64,000 nucleotides of DNA from Listeria weihenstephanensis (GCF_003534205.1 NZ_CP011102.1:1004036-1068035); one strand, 5' to 3'; positions 45,684 to 54,865 are shown, counted from the first letter of the stretch. Made by a program: numbers and translations. The notes: generated by a model from the letters alone, not told the origin.

Positions 45684-46772
45684 TTACTCTACGAAAAACT
45701 CGAATTTTGTCCATGGCTCCATGTAATCTAGTAAGAAAATTTCTTCTTCTAGAATGCGACCAACCACGTTCGTTTTCCCGCGATTCTCCATGTCTTTCAA
45801 AGCAATTTGTAATTCGCCTTTATATTGTCCGTATAGTTCATTTTCAATTAGAATATCGCCGCGCTTAATGTTTGGCGTGTACGTTGGTTTGAACTCTTCT
45901 TCGCGATATTTCACACGGGATTGTGTGGAACGAATGAAATAATCTGATACATCACCGCGATAGAAGTGGGGTTCTTCTGTTACAATTTTGCGTTCTAGAG
46001 GGGTTATTGTATCATTTAATGTGATTTTCAAGCCGAATTTCTCTGCTCGGAGGAGAGCGCTAAGTTGTGCCAGTTCTGCCTCGGAAGCGTAGGCGTTTGC
46101 TACAATAATGTCGTCGATGAGCTTTGTTGCAAGGAGGTGTTTTGCCTGGGTATCAATTGGTAAACCACGGTGCATCTCGAGCGTACATAAGCCTTCTGTC
46201 ACAGGCCAAGGTCCGTAAGTCGCGTCATTTGAGTGTACAAAAGCCGCTGTTTGGATTTGAAACTGGCGGAATCGTTCGCTACATTTCACGAAATAATCAT
46301 AGGAAAGCCCGGCATAACGATGCGGATAGAAATTATGCGATCCGATTAAATTATCGCGATTTGGCTGGAAATCAATGATGTTATTCAGGTAATTCGTGTC
46401 GTTACTCATATTAATCTCAATTTTGAGACCGTATGGATTGAAGGTCATCGCGGCTTCTTCACTGCCTGTAAAGCCCATATCTAAGCGAATTCCGTAAGCG
46501 CCAAGCTCGTGGAAAAAGGAAAGGTCATCATAAGAAATACCGAGCGCTTTGAAAATACGTGGCGAAATGTCAACGAGGACTTCCATGCCAAGCGAATTGG
46601 CGTGACCAATCGTTTCTTTAAATTCCTGTAAAATCTGATCTTTATCACCACTAACCGATAATAAACACGTAAAAACGCGTGTAAAACCATATTTATGAGC
46701 TAAACTGATGTAAGCTTTGTCTTTTTCGGGAGTTGTGTGTTCCGGATAAATTGAAATGCCAAGTTTATGCAT
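45684..46772 (-). CDS. mupG: MupG-type 6-phospho-N-acetylmuramidase (DUF871)
   Basis: 362 residues, DUF871 TIM-barrel plus C-terminal cyclophilin-like domain. Seen: LGISIYPEH at the start, RLDMGFTGSEEAAMT, GSHNFYPHRYAGLSYDYF, GPWPVTEGLCTLE. In S. aureus MupG cleaves MurNAc-6-phosphate-GlcNAc taken up by a PTS. Here it follows anmK and a PTS permease, consistent with recycling or use of wall sugars. 16 bp behind anmK. Confidence 0.88.
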   Translation of the reverse strand: MHKLGISIYPEHTTPEKDKAYISLAHKYGFTRVFTCLLSVSGDKDQILQEFKETIGHANSLGMEVLVDISPRIFKALGISYDDLSFFHELGAYGIRLDMGFTGSEEAAMTFNPYGLKIEINMSNDTNYLNNIIDFQPNRDNLIGSHNFYPHRYAGLSYDYFVKCSERFRQFQIQTAAFVHSNDATYGPWPVTEGLCTLEMHRGLPIDTQAKHLLATKLIDDIIVANAYASEAELAQLSALLRAEKFGLKITLNDTITPLERKIVTEEPHFYRGDVSDYFIRSTQSRVKYREEEFKPTYTPNIKRGDILIENELYGQYKGELQIALKDMENRGKTNVVGRILEEEIFLLDYMEPWTKFEFFVE

Positions 46773-46788
46773 GAATGATACCTTCTTT

Positions 46789-47943
46789 CTAATATTTTAA
46801 TGGTGGATAAGTTACGTTGCCGAGAATCACATGTTCCCGCGCACCAGTTGCATTTGGAACGTTGGAGGGTCTGCGATGAAGTGTCTCATAACCGAGTAAT
46901 CCGAACGCCACAGCTTCCTTGGCATCAGAGGAGTAGCCGATATCCTCTTGTGTTAATACCGCACATTTTCCATCTAAAAGTTCCGCTAAATAGCGAAGTA
47001 AGGTTTTATTATAACTCCCGCCGCCACTCACAATCACTTCATCAATCGTCATTTTTGGAAACACAAATTGTTCGTAATTAGAAACGATTGTTCTTGCGGT
47101 GAACATCGTCATCGTTGCGATTAGATCCTCCGCAGGCAAATGGCTATATGTAGTAAAAATATGATCCGTATATTCCTTGCCAAAAAGTTCGCGTCCAGTC
47201 GATTTAGGAATAGGCGCCTTGATAAACGGATTTTTCATACATTCTGCGAGCAAAGCCTGATTCACCGTGCCACTCTCTGCGATTTCACCACTTTCGTCAT
47301 ATCCTCGATTAAAAAGGCGCTGCATCAAGTCATCAATAATCATGTTTCCAGGCCCAGTATCAAACGCAAAAACCTGATCGAGCGTTGCGGCATGAGGTAA
47401 CACTGTCACATTTCCAATCCCACCGATATTTTGCAATAAACGGTTTTTCTTTGGATCGCGATATAACAGCAATTCCGTGAAGGGAACGAGCGGCGCGCCT
47501 TGTCCACCAGCAGCCATATCCATTGTTCGGAAATTCGAAACGACCGTCGCGCCAGTCTCATAAGCAATGACAGCGGGTTCACCAATTTGTAATGTCGAAG
47601 CGGCGAAATCTCCCACCTGTTCTGGCTGATGAAAAATCGTTTGCCCGTGCGAGCCAATAACACCGAGTTCCGACGCGGAAATCCCATTTTTGCTACAAAT
47701 CATTTTGACACATTCTGCGAAAAGCACACCTAGTTTAAAATTCAAACTACAAATAAGTCTGGAATCCGAACGCTCCATACTTAAGCTTTGGCGAATTTCA
47801 TCCACGATACTTGCTTGAAAAGAAACCGTTTCAAAATCAATCAATTTTGTCGACACGTGGCCATCCGGTTCTGTGATATCAAGCAAAGCAATGTCCACAC
47901 CATCGAGCGAAGTGCCCGACATAAGTCCAACTACATACGTCAT
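46789..47943 (-). CDS. anmK: Anhydro-N-acetylmuramic acid kinase
   Basis: 384 residues, ASKHA fold: GLMSGTSLDGVDIALLD, GSHGQTIFHQP, MAAGGQGAPLVPFTE, NIGGIGNVT, FDTGPGNMIID, VIVSGGGSYN. It converts anhydroMurNAc to MurNAc-6-phosphate, the substrate of a MurQ etherase (no murQ in this window). Start RBS GGGAGG. Confidence 0.95.
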   Translation of the reverse strand: MTYVVGLMSGTSLDGVDIALLDITEPDGHVSTKLIDFETVSFQASIVDEIRQSLSMERSDSRLICSLNFKLGVLFAECVKMICSKNGISASELGVIGSHGQTIFHQPEQVGDFAASTLQIGEPAVIAYETGATVVSNFRTMDMAAGGQGAPLVPFTELLLYRDPKKNRLLQNIGGIGNVTVLPHAATLDQVFAFDTGPGNMIIDDLMQRLFNRGYDESGEIAESGTVNQALLAECMKNPFIKAPIPKSTGRELFGKEYTDHIFTTYSHLPAEDLIATMTMFTARTIVSNYEQFVFPKMTIDEVIVSGGGSYNKTLLRYLAELLDGKCAVLTQEDIGYSSDAKEAVAFGLLGYETLHRRPSNVPNATGAREHVILGNVTYPPLKY

Positions 47944-47956
47944 TTTTCCAACCTCC

Positions 47957-48244
47957 CTAACTAAGATACATCAAAAAATAACAACTTGCTGTACAAACAA
48001 GCGTCACAACAGCCGTGAAAATAGTAGCTTGCTTCTTCGTCTTATAAAAACCGTGTTTCGCGAGCAAAATAAACGATAAACCAGCGCTACTGCCAATACT
48101 CGTAAGTAAAAATAAGCCGAAAGGGCGCGAAATCCCGAAACTAGTGAGGACGGGAAGGAAGATCAAGTTCGTCAAAATCGTAATCGCAAAAAATAAGAGG
48201 GCACTTTTATAATTGAATTTGATCCATTTACTATTTGTTTCCAT
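47957..48244 (-). CDS. Three-helix small membrane protein, unknown
   Basis: 95 residues, helices about 15-35, 42-62 and 72-92; basic cytoplasmic loop (KHGFYKTKKQAT). No named family recognised. It starts after AAAGGAGG and ends 13 bp before anmK, so belongs to the same operon. Confidence 0.72.
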   Translation of the reverse strand: METNSKWIKFNYKSALLFFAITILTNLIFLPVLTSFGISRPFGLFLLTSIGSSAGLSFILLAKHGFYKTKKQATIFTAVVTLVCTASCYFLMYLS

Positions 48245-48271
48245 TTCTAATAACCTCCTTTCCTAAAAAGA

Positions 48272-48354
48272 CGAGACTGGGATAAAACTCAAGATAAAGC
48301 AAACTTTTAGAATGCAAACGCTTGTTGCCGGTTTATCAGGGGTAAATCCCAGGC
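48272..48354. repeat. Dispersed inverted-repeat element, short form; also serves as terminator
   Basis: GAGACTGGGATAAAACTC at one end and GTAAATCCCAGGCT at the other are complementary (AGACTGGGAT/ATCCCAGGCT). The parts AAGATAAA and GCAAACGCTTGTTGCCGG correspond to the element at 4203-4418, with the centre missing. On the minus strand it ends in CTTTTT after the PTS gene. Confidence 0.65.
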
Positions 48355-48364
48355 TAATCCATTT

Positions 48365-49669
48365 TTAAGCCATATTTGGTTCGTTACTGTGTGTTTCTTC
48401 GTTTTCTTTTGCTTGTGCTTGTTCTTCATCTAGTAATTTTTGATCGTACATTTTGAAGAACGGAATGTAGATTAAGAACGATATTCCGATGTTGATGAAG
48501 ACGAGTAGAACGGCTCGCCAATCACCGCCTGTAGCTAAGTACGCACCAATTGGGGCAGGTAACGTCCAAGGTGCCATGACATAGGTTGGGGTGATAAATC
48601 CGAGTGTTGTCGCGAAATATGAGATCGTCGTTGTAATTAGTGGAATCGTGATGAACGGGATAATTAACATCGGATTCAGCACGATTGGTACACCGAAAAT
48701 AACGGGTTCGTTGATGTTGAATAGACTCGGAATGAGCGTTGTTTTACCAAGCGCTTTTGTATAGCTTGATTTCGAGAAAAATAGCATCGCCAGAACTAAG
48801 CCAAGCGTTGCCCCAGAGCCACCGATCCAGACGAACCATTGGAAAAATGTTTCCGGCGCAATATGTGGGATTGGCGTTCCAGCAGCGACAGCCTCGGCGT
48901 TAGAAGCAAGATAAACTTCCCAAACTGGTCTGGCAATCGCACCAATAACGGAAATTCCGTGAATCCCAAATGACCAGAAGAACGTGATCAAAAATACTGG
49001 AATCAGAACGCCGAGCAAACTATCTCCAGCTTTAACAATTGGTGCAACCGCTTTATCAACGAGCGAATGCACATCAATACCAAGAACAACCGTGATACAT
49101 GTCATAAATAAAATAACGAAAGCGACAGGAATAAGTGCTTCGAACGACCGCGCAACACTTGGCGGCACCTGTTCAGGCATTTTAATCGTAATTTTGTACT
49201 TCTTACATAAACGCATGACTTCAACTGAAAAAATGGATACAATCATCGCCATGAATAAACCGTGACCGCCGAGATTGGCCATTGGCAATACAAAGCCGAC
49301 TTTATCAAGTACGATCGGGGTCAACGTTAGTAAAAAGGAAGCCACCGCAATTTGTCCGCCCGAAAGTGGATCAAGTTTATAACTTTTTGCCAGATTGTAA
49401 CCGATTCCAAAAGTAATGTAAAGCGACATAATAAACATCGTCATCCGATACGGAATCAATATTTCAAAAGCGTGTTCCTGGGCCCACTGATAAAGCGCTG
49501 TGCTCTCAGGTACAGGTGGAAAAGCGACGATTAAGAACATACTACCAACAATAATAAATGGTAGCGAGGAAACGACTCCGTCTCGAATCGCGCGTAAATG
49601 ACGTTGTTCAGAAAGCTTCGCCATCGGTATCGACAAGTATTTCTCTAAAAAATCCATAAATCTCTGCAT
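48365..49669 (-). CDS. PTS EIIC component, lactose/cellobiose family
   Basis: 434 residues, about ten helices. FGIHG-ISVIGAIARPVWE and SLFNINEPVIFGVPIVLNP are the conserved EIIC substrate-site motifs. No EIIA or EIIB domain is attached, so it needs partners encoded elsewhere. First gene of the EIIC-small protein-anmK-mupG unit, which suggests a wall-derived disaccharide such as MurNAc-GlcNAc rather than cellobiose (inference from context). Confidence 0.88.
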   Translation of the reverse strand: MQRFMDFLEKYLSIPMAKLSEQRHLRAIRDGVVSSLPFIIVGSMFLIVAFPPVPESTALYQWAQEHAFEILIPYRMTMFIMSLYITFGIGYNLAKSYKLDPLSGGQIAVASFLLTLTPIVLDKVGFVLPMANLGGHGLFMAMIVSIFSVEVMRLCKKYKITIKMPEQVPPSVARSFEALIPVAFVILFMTCITVVLGIDVHSLVDKAVAPIVKAGDSLLGVLIPVFLITFFWSFGIHGISVIGAIARPVWEVYLASNAEAVAAGTPIPHIAPETFFQWFVWIGGSGATLGLVLAMLFFSKSSYTKALGKTTLIPSLFNINEPVIFGVPIVLNPMLIIPFITIPLITTTISYFATTLGFITPTYVMAPWTLPAPIGAYLATGGDWRAVLLVFINIGISFLIYIPFFKMYDQKLLDEEQAQAKENEETHSNEPNMA

Positions 49670-49753
49670 AATGACTCTCCCTTTTGTTTGATTGTTATGT
49701 AGAATCTCGCTGTATAATAAATACCTCCTTTATTAAAATAGTTCACAAAATGT

Positions 49754-49791
49754 ATTTTAGTTCATTTGAAATAAAATGTCAACGTTTGCAA
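49754..49791 (-). promoter_or_regulatory. Promoter and cre site of the EIIC-anmK-mupG operon
   Basis: On the minus strand TTGACA (49777-49782), 17 bp, TAAAAT (49754-49759). The cre-like TTGCAAACGTTGACA (49777-49791; one mismatch to WTGNAANCGNWWNCA) covers the -35, so CcpA repression is likely. Two TAGTTCA words (49738-49744 and 49759-49765 on the + strand) may be sites of another regulator. Confidence 0.7.
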
Positions 49792-49863
49792 AATATATTT
49801 AAAAATTTATTTCAACGCTTTTGAAACATGAAAGGCGTTGCGGCACAATCGTTTAGCCGATGT

Positions 49864-49892
49864 TTAGCGAGTGTAAAATAACCTGATATAAT
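49864..49892 (+). promoter_or_regulatory. Promoter of the GH10-like wall protein
   Basis: TTAGCG, 17 bp, perfect TATAAT at 49887-49892; about 110 nt leader. Confidence 0.55.
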
Positions 49893-50005
49893 TAATTTTT
49901 CTAATAAATTAAGTTGAAATCGTGTTTTGAAGATGATATATTGAATCCGTAATCGTCATTTGGAAAATTTTATAGAAATTGGCGATATAAAAGAGGAGGA
50001 TGAAG

Positions 50006-52279
50006 ATGAAAAAATGGGTGTCGACGTTACTCCTGCTTGTACTTAGTGTATCGGTTTTTGGGATCGCTGTACAGGCAGAGCAAACGACAGAAGGGCTTTA
50101 CAAATTTGTGAAAAAGGGAGATGGAACATTTGGCTATGACACGAATACACCAGTGTTTTACTCTAACGGTTCAAGCGAACAAGTCATGATTCCAACAACG
50201 TATACGCAAGAAAAAGAGCAGTTCAAAAGCTCATGGGTAGCTACGATCAGTAATCTGAATTTCGCAAAGGCGGGATCTGAAGAGGCATTTCGCGCACAAT
50301 ATGATACGGTGTTAAATGATTTTGAAACGTGGAATATGAATGCGGTTATTTTTCAAATTCGACCGTTGCTTGATGCTTACTATCCATCCAAACTAAATCC
50401 ATGGTCGGAATTTATTACAAGTGGTATACAGGGCGCAAATCCAGGTTACGATCCACTTGCCATTATGGTAGAAGAAACGCACAAAAGAGGCATGGAATAT
50501 CACGCTTGGTTCAATCCATACCGCGTGACGAATACAAAAATGACGACGCCAAGCATTTTGGCAAAAATAGGTGCGACAAAAGAGGAAGCGCTTGCGATGA
50601 CAATTCCAGAACAGATTGCTGCGTGGAACAAAGCGGGAATTTTGGCGGATAATAATTACGCTGTGTTGCATCCTCAGAACGTGTTGCGTTTTGACGAGAA
50701 ACTTTTCTTGAATCCGGGCATTCCAGAAGTGCAGGATAATGTGGCAGAAACGATTAAGGAAGTTGTGACGAATTATGATGTCGATGCGATCCATTTTGAC
50801 GACTATTTCTATCCATATCGCATTACAGTCGATGGCAAAAATGTCTTGTTTGGTGATTTGGATGAAGATGCGCAAACATTCGCGACATACGGTATTCCAA
50901 ATGGCTATCCAGACACGAAAGAAGGCATTGACGATTGGCGCCGCGACAACATTACAACGTTGATCGATAAGGTGAAAAATACGATCGATACGCATAATGA
51001 AGCCAAGAAAACCGCCGTACAATTCGGCATCAGTCCATTCGGAATATGGGAACATAAAGCCAATAATCCGCTAGGTTCGAACACGCCAACCAGTTCTTCT
51101 CAGTCGTTCTCTCAAAGCATTTTTGCTGATACATATCAGTGGATTAAAGATGAGAAAATCGATTATATGACACCACAAATTTACTGGAGTTTTGACCAAG
51201 GTGCAGCGCCTTACGGGGAGCTTGCAAGGTGGTGGAGCAGGGCGGCAGAAGGGACACGCGTTCAAATCTACGTTGGCCATGCAAATTATAAACATGTCGG
51301 AAACGGCGGTTGGGAAGCGGCTTGGATGAACCCCGAGGAAATTCCGAATCAGATGCGTTTCAACCAGCTGCAAGACAAGATTTCAGGTAGCGTTTTGTTT
51401 AGTTATAATGATATCAAAAAGAGCGATATTGCGAGCCTTCCAGAAGCGCAAAAACCTCAGAACCAAGCGAAAAATGACGCGATTGATCTTTTGAAAAAGG
51501 ATTATTTTGCGATTCCATCACTCGTTCCAAGTAAACCGTGGCTAGCGCATCAGGAAATTGCTGCACCAATTCAGGTCAAGCAAACGGCGGATACGTTAAC
51601 TTGGGCAGATACAACAGCGAATTCTGCGCGTCATTACGTCGTGTATAAAGGAACCGGAACCGCGGAGGAAATCATAGCAAATCCAGCGAATATTGTGACG
51701 CGAGTTTGGCGCGGTGAAGCCCTAGAATTTAGCCTTCCGATTACCAAGCCAGGCACATACGTTGTGACAGCACTCGACGCCGCTAGCAATGAATCAACAC
51801 CAGCTATCGCCCAAATAGCGGGTGCGGATGTAACCGTTTTGTATCAAGATGAAGACGGAAAAGAAATCGCGCCAACTGAGATATTGCGGGGGAATATTGG
51901 CGAGAATTTTGCGATTGAAATAAAGGCCGTTGCGGGGTATAAAGAGAGAGGTATGCAAGCTTCCGGCACGTTCACAGATAAAGCGCAGACGATCATTGTG
52001 AGCTATGAAAAAGAGGCGGATGAGGTTGCACCAACAGACCCAGAAGAAATTATTGTGACACCACCGAAGCCAGAAGTAAAGCCAAATAAACCAGCAGAAA
52101 AAGCACCAGAAGTTGAAAAAGTGACAGAAGAACCAGCGTCAAAATCGGTTGTTAAAAAAGATCTAGGAGCACTGCCAACAACTGGTGATACCTCCATGGA
52201 TTTAGTCATTGTTTTTGGATTCATTCTGAGCGCAACTGGCGTTCTCATGTTGATTCGTTGGAGAAGAAAACAAGCTTAG
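50006..52279 (+). CDS. Wall-anchored GH10-like (DUF187/GHL10) glycoside hydrolase
   Basis: 757 residues. Signal peptide (about 1-26, ending VQA-E). GHL10 TIM-barrel about 60-430: SSWVATISNLNFA, GMEYHAWFNPYRV, AIHFDDYFYPYR, GISPFGIWEHK, MTPQIYWSF. Then an Fn3-like domain (about 500-600), a MucBP-like domain (VTVLYQDEDGKEIAP, about 603-665), a Pro/Glu linker and a sortase signal LPTTG with hydrophobic helix and RWRRKQA. Relatives such as YngK are thought to act on wall glycans. The ATG at 50006 fits AGGAGG; the one at 50000 touches it. Divergent from the MurNAc operon. Confidence 0.9.
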   Translation: MKKWVSTLLLLVLSVSVFGIAVQAEQTTEGLYKFVKKGDGTFGYDTNTPVFYSNGSSEQVMIPTTYTQEKEQFKSSWVATISNLNFAKAGSEEAFRAQYDTVLNDFETWNMNAVIFQIRPLLDAYYPSKLNPWSEFITSGIQGANPGYDPLAIMVEETHKRGMEYHAWFNPYRVTNTKMTTPSILAKIGATKEEALAMTIPEQIAAWNKAGILADNNYAVLHPQNVLRFDEKLFLNPGIPEVQDNVAETIKEVVTNYDVDAIHFDDYFYPYRITVDGKNVLFGDLDEDAQTFATYGIPNGYPDTKEGIDDWRRDNITTLIDKVKNTIDTHNEAKKTAVQFGISPFGIWEHKANNPLGSNTPTSSSQSFSQSIFADTYQWIKDEKIDYMTPQIYWSFDQGAAPYGELARWWSRAAEGTRVQIYVGHANYKHVGNGGWEAAWMNPEEIPNQMRFNQLQDKISGSVLFSYNDIKKSDIASLPEAQKPQNQAKNDAIDLLKKDYFAIPSLVPSKPWLAHQEIAAPIQVKQTADTLTWADTTANSARHYVVYKGTGTAEEIIANPANIVTRVWRGEALEFSLPITKPGTYVVTALDAASNESTPAIAQIAGADVTVLYQDEDGKEIAPTEILRGNIGENFAIEIKAVAGYKERGMQASGTFTDKAQTIIVSYEKEADEVAPTDPEEIIVTPPKPEVKPNKPAEKAPEVEKVTEEPASKSVVKKDLGALPTTGDTSMDLVIVFGFILSATGVLMLIRWRRKQA

Positions 52280-52292
52280 CGTGATAAGTAGC

Positions 52293-52325
52293 GTCCCTGT
52301 TTAGGAGTAAGCAGGGACTTTTTTT
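52293..52325 (+). terminator. Terminator of the GH10-like gene
   Basis: GTCCCTG/CAGGGAC then TTTTTTT. Confidence 0.88.
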
Positions 52326-52344
52326 AGAAATGTCGAAATAAGCA

Positions 52345-52372
52345 TTGCATCTTTCACAGAGTATGCTATAAT
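52345..52372 (+). promoter_or_regulatory. tRNA-Glu promoter
   Basis: TTGCAT, 16 bp, TATAAT. Confidence 0.65.
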
Positions 52373-52414
52373 AAAAAAGTTGACTTAGAGCAACTGTAAA
52401 GAAAATAACATAAA

Positions 52415-52486
52415 GGCCCGTTGGTCAAGCGGTTAAGACACCGCCCTTTCACGGCGGTATCACGGGTTCGATTCCCGTACGGGTCA
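52415..52486 (+). tRNA. tRNA-Glu (TTC)
   Basis: 72 nt. Acceptor GGCCCGT/ACGGGTC, anticodon TTC at 52448-52450 in a CCGCC/GGCGG stem, T-loop TTCGATT. No encoded CCA. Confidence 0.95.
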
Positions 52487-52576
52487 TTTTTTGAACTATA
52501 GATTTTTCTATGGTTTTTTTATTTGGAATTAGTGGCATTTCAGGTCGTACTATCCGGTTGGTCACAATGAATTTTA

Positions 52577-52606
52577 TTGCTGGGAACAGGTGAAACATGG
52601 TATGAT
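52577..52606 (+). promoter_or_regulatory. Promoter of the small-protein/GNAT pair
   Basis: TTGCTG (52577-52582), 18 bp, TATGAT (52601-52606), 30 bp before the first start codon. Confidence 0.6.
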
Positions 52607-52636
52607 ATAGGTGGAGTAAAGAGAGGAGTGACTGAC

Positions 52637-52813
52637 ATGGCAACAGTTAGTATTGATAGGCAAATCACTTTGACAGCTGACGATATAGAGAAGCTAGATA
52701 AAGCAGTCCCTACCAATAAATTAAAGCAGGCGTTGAGTCCTGAGAGCAAGTCCGCAATGGCCAAAAGAAAAACTACAGAAAGAGTTGTGGCGAGTTGGAT
52801 GAGAAAAGCATAG
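52637..52813 (+). CDS. Small protein preceding a GNAT protein, putative antitoxin
   Basis: 58 residues: MATVSIDRQITLTADDIEKL..., ending in a basic helix KRKTTERVVASWMRKA. GAGGAGTG is a strong RBS for the ATG at 52637. It overlaps the following GNAT-like gene by 19 bp. GNAT toxin modules usually have a small DNA-binding antitoxin first, so this is the likely role, but the protein does not match an antitoxin family I can name. Confidence 0.6.
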   Translation: MATVSIDRQITLTADDIEKLDKAVPTNKLKQALSPESKSAMAKRKTTERVVASWMRKA

Positions 52814-53436
52814 ACAAGCAGTATGGGACAGAGCCCTTGACTAAGATAATTATGGATCTAATGAACGTAATAAAAGAGGAATCACCTGAAATAAATGGTA
52901 AAGCCGTTAAAAAAGAAGCTAAACGTCGCTTTATCAATAGGGTTGATTCTTCTTTTAATTGTATTAAGAACACAGATGTGGTCATTTTTTTAAGAGATAA
53001 GGCTTTTGATAGTGAGTTACACCACCTGACGAGGACATACCTTTACACGCTGAATGAAGAATGGCTGGGATTTTCAACGATATCCTTAAAAGTCCTTCAA
53101 ATAGGTGCACTGGAATTAGCAGTGAAGAAGAAATTAATTGCAAGTAGTAAAAGTCCGAAGAATACCACAGAAATACCTGCTTATCTAGTAGCACAAGTAG
53201 CCAAGAATGATAGTTGTAGTATGGAGGAATTCTGTGCAAGCGATATGCTGACCCACGCGATACAAGAGATTGACAATGCTCGCGGTATAGTTGGTGGAAA
53301 GATAGTTATATTGGATAGCGTTAATGTTGATAAGGTGATAGAGAAATATGAATCATTTGGATTTATGAAGTATGGCGAATTATTTAATGGACCACAGTGG
53401 CTACAACCGATGTTTCTTGATATTAGTAAGCAGTAA
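52795..53436 (+). CDS. GNAT-like protein, putative toxin of a toxin-antitoxin pair
   Basis: 213 residues with TTG start inside the preceding gene. The central LTRTYLYTLNEEWLGFSTISLKVLQIGAL and the C-terminal IVILDSVNVDKVIEKYESFGF (the last beta strand and helix of a GNAT fold, where Y-x-x-x-G-F is typical) indicate an acetyltransferase-like domain. The usual acetyl-CoA loop R/Q-x-x-G-x-G/A was looked for but only INNARGIVGG-like DNARGIVGGK is visible. The unit lies between two tRNA genes, a usual place for acquired modules. Alternatively a plain acetyltransferase. Confidence 0.6.
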   Translation: MDEKSIDKQYGTEPLTKIIMDLMNVIKEESPEINGKAVKKEAKRRFINRVDSSFNCIKNTDVVIFLRDKAFDSELHHLTRTYLYTLNEEWLGFSTISLKVLQIGALELAVKKKLIASSKSPKNTTEIPAYLVAQVAKNDSCSMEEFCASDMLTHAIQEIDNARGIVGGKIVILDSVNVDKVIEKYESFGFMKYGELFNGPQWLQPMFLDISKQ

Positions 53437-53458
53437 GATACAGAAAAGTTCGTTGATG

Positions 53459-53507
53459 TAAGATGTTTTTCCGCTTGCGTATTTTGGTGTGGAGAAACAT
53501 CTTATAT
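53459..53507 (+). terminator. Hairpin after the GNAT-like gene
   Basis: GTAAGATGTTT and AAACATCTTAT arms with an inner TCC/GGA pair; only a weak T-run follows. Confidence 0.6.
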
Positions 53508-53522
53508 TTGTAAAATAGAGGC

Positions 53523-53552
53523 TTGACAGTAGGTAATCACGTTAGGTATAAT
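53523..53552 (+). promoter_or_regulatory. tRNA-Leu promoter
   Basis: TTGACA, 18 bp, TATAAT, both consensus. Confidence 0.8.
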
Positions 53553-53609
53553 AGCCTTACGCGTGAAATTTAGATAAGGTGTATAAGCGCTAGATAAACG
53601 TGTTATAGA

Positions 53610-53693
<84 letters not shown>

Positions 53694-53731
53694 TCATTTT
53701 GGATTAAGAATACTGTAATATCAATAAGTTT

Positions 53732-53768
53732 GTGAGTCCTGCGCGTATACCAATTCCGCCACGACCGC
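53732..53768 (-). other. 5' half of a second tRNA-Leu, broken in the anticodon loop (probable att scar)
   Basis: Read on the minus strand it begins GCGGTCGTGGCGGAAT, the same 16 bases as the intact tRNA-Leu, then continues TGGTATACGCGCAGGACTCA, a D-arm and anticodon 5' stem of a different leucine isoacceptor. It stops at the anticodon loop, where no 3' half follows. A tyrosine integrase starts 70 bp away. Confidence 0.65.
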
Positions 53769-53837
53769 AAGCTTTTTTGATAGGCTAAATGAGTCTCTGA
53801 CCTAGTGGGTAAGTCTAGTGGGGAGGTCATTTTTTTT

Positions 53838-54782
53838 ATGAGAAGAAGTAATCGATTAAGTGCAGAAGAGAAGGCAATCGTTTATCAAACGATTGTGCCT
53901 GACGATAATTTTGTATTAGAGGAATTTATACGATCAAGAAGGATTAGAAATGTACGGGAAACGACTATTAAGTACTATGTGGATGCAATTAATGTTCTCA
54001 AAAGAGATAGAAGTAATATTCATGTTGAGAAGGCTATCATGCATCTGTCGCAGAGAGACCTTGAGGACATGATTATGTATTGGAAAGGGTTTATGAGGAT
54101 TAATACAATTAATAGCAAAATAAAGGCTATTAAGGCGTATTATAACTATCTTTATCAGCAAGGTTTTATAAAGGTAAACCCCTGTGAAAATTTTAGTTTA
54201 TTAAGAGTCAGAGAAGAAATAAGAGAGACTTTAAATTCTGATGAAATTAAGAAAATAGCTAACCATTTCAAGAAAAAAGAAACGTTTAGTTCTTATCGAG
54301 ATTTGGTTATTTTCCAATTGTTATTAGATACGGGAGTGCGTATTTCGGAAGCAGTTGGTATTAATATACAAGATATTCATAATGATTATATCGTTGTTGT
54401 CGAATCAAAAAATCTTAAGCAGAGAATAGTGTATATTTCGAAGGGAATGAAGGGGAAATTAGACTCCTATTTAAAAATACGAGGAGATATTTCACATACC
54501 AGAGTCTTTATTAATAGAGATCAGCTTCCATATAGTAAAAATACGTTTCAGCAGAATTTGAGAGGCGCTGGAAGATTCTGTGGTATACAAAAACAAGTAA
54601 GCCCTCACGTTTGTAGGAGGACTTACGCAAAAAATGCAATTTTAGCAGGTATGGATGCTTTTTCACTAGCTACTTTATTAGGGCACTCCTCCTTAGAGGT
54701 TACGAAACGATATGTTCAGATATGGGGAAATGATCTGAAAGGACAGTCCAAACTAAAAAAGGATTACAGTAATTTATTTTAA
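53838..54782 (+). CDS. Tyrosine recombinase/integrase
   Basis: 314 residues. N-terminal SAM-like core-binding domain (about 20-115), catalytic domain with Arg168 (TGVRISEA), His257-x-x-Arg260 (SPHVCRRTYA), His283 (LLGHSS) and the nucleophile Tyr292 (TKRYVQI). All catalytic residues are present, so it may be active. The ATG at 53838 is chosen (GGGAGG upstream); a GTG at 53805 would add 11 residues. Its neighbours (tRNA remnant, recombinase, primase-like gene) mark an integrated element. Confidence 0.92.
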   Translation: MRRSNRLSAEEKAIVYQTIVPDDNFVLEEFIRSRRIRNVRETTIKYYVDAINVLKRDRSNIHVEKAIMHLSQRDLEDMIMYWKGFMRINTINSKIKAIKAYYNYLYQQGFIKVNPCENFSLLRVREEIRETLNSDEIKKIANHFKKKETFSSYRDLVIFQLLLDTGVRISEAVGINIQDIHNDYIVVVESKNLKQRIVYISKGMKGKLDSYLKIRGDISHTRVFINRDQLPYSKNTFQQNLRGAGRFCGIQKQVSPHVCRRTYAKNAILAGMDAFSLATLLGHSSLEVTKRYVQIWGNDLKGQSKLKKDYSNLF

Positions 54783-54798
54783 GTTTATCCAAAATGGA

Positions 54799-54858
54799 AA
54801 AGCAGAAATTTTTATATAGCCATAAAAATGGTGTATACAAAGATTTCTGCTTATTTTT
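54799..54858. terminator. Bidirectional terminator after the integrase
   Basis: AAGCAGAAATTTTT and AGATTTCTGCTTATTTTT arms. Confidence 0.75.
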
Positions 54859-54865
54859 ATTATGT

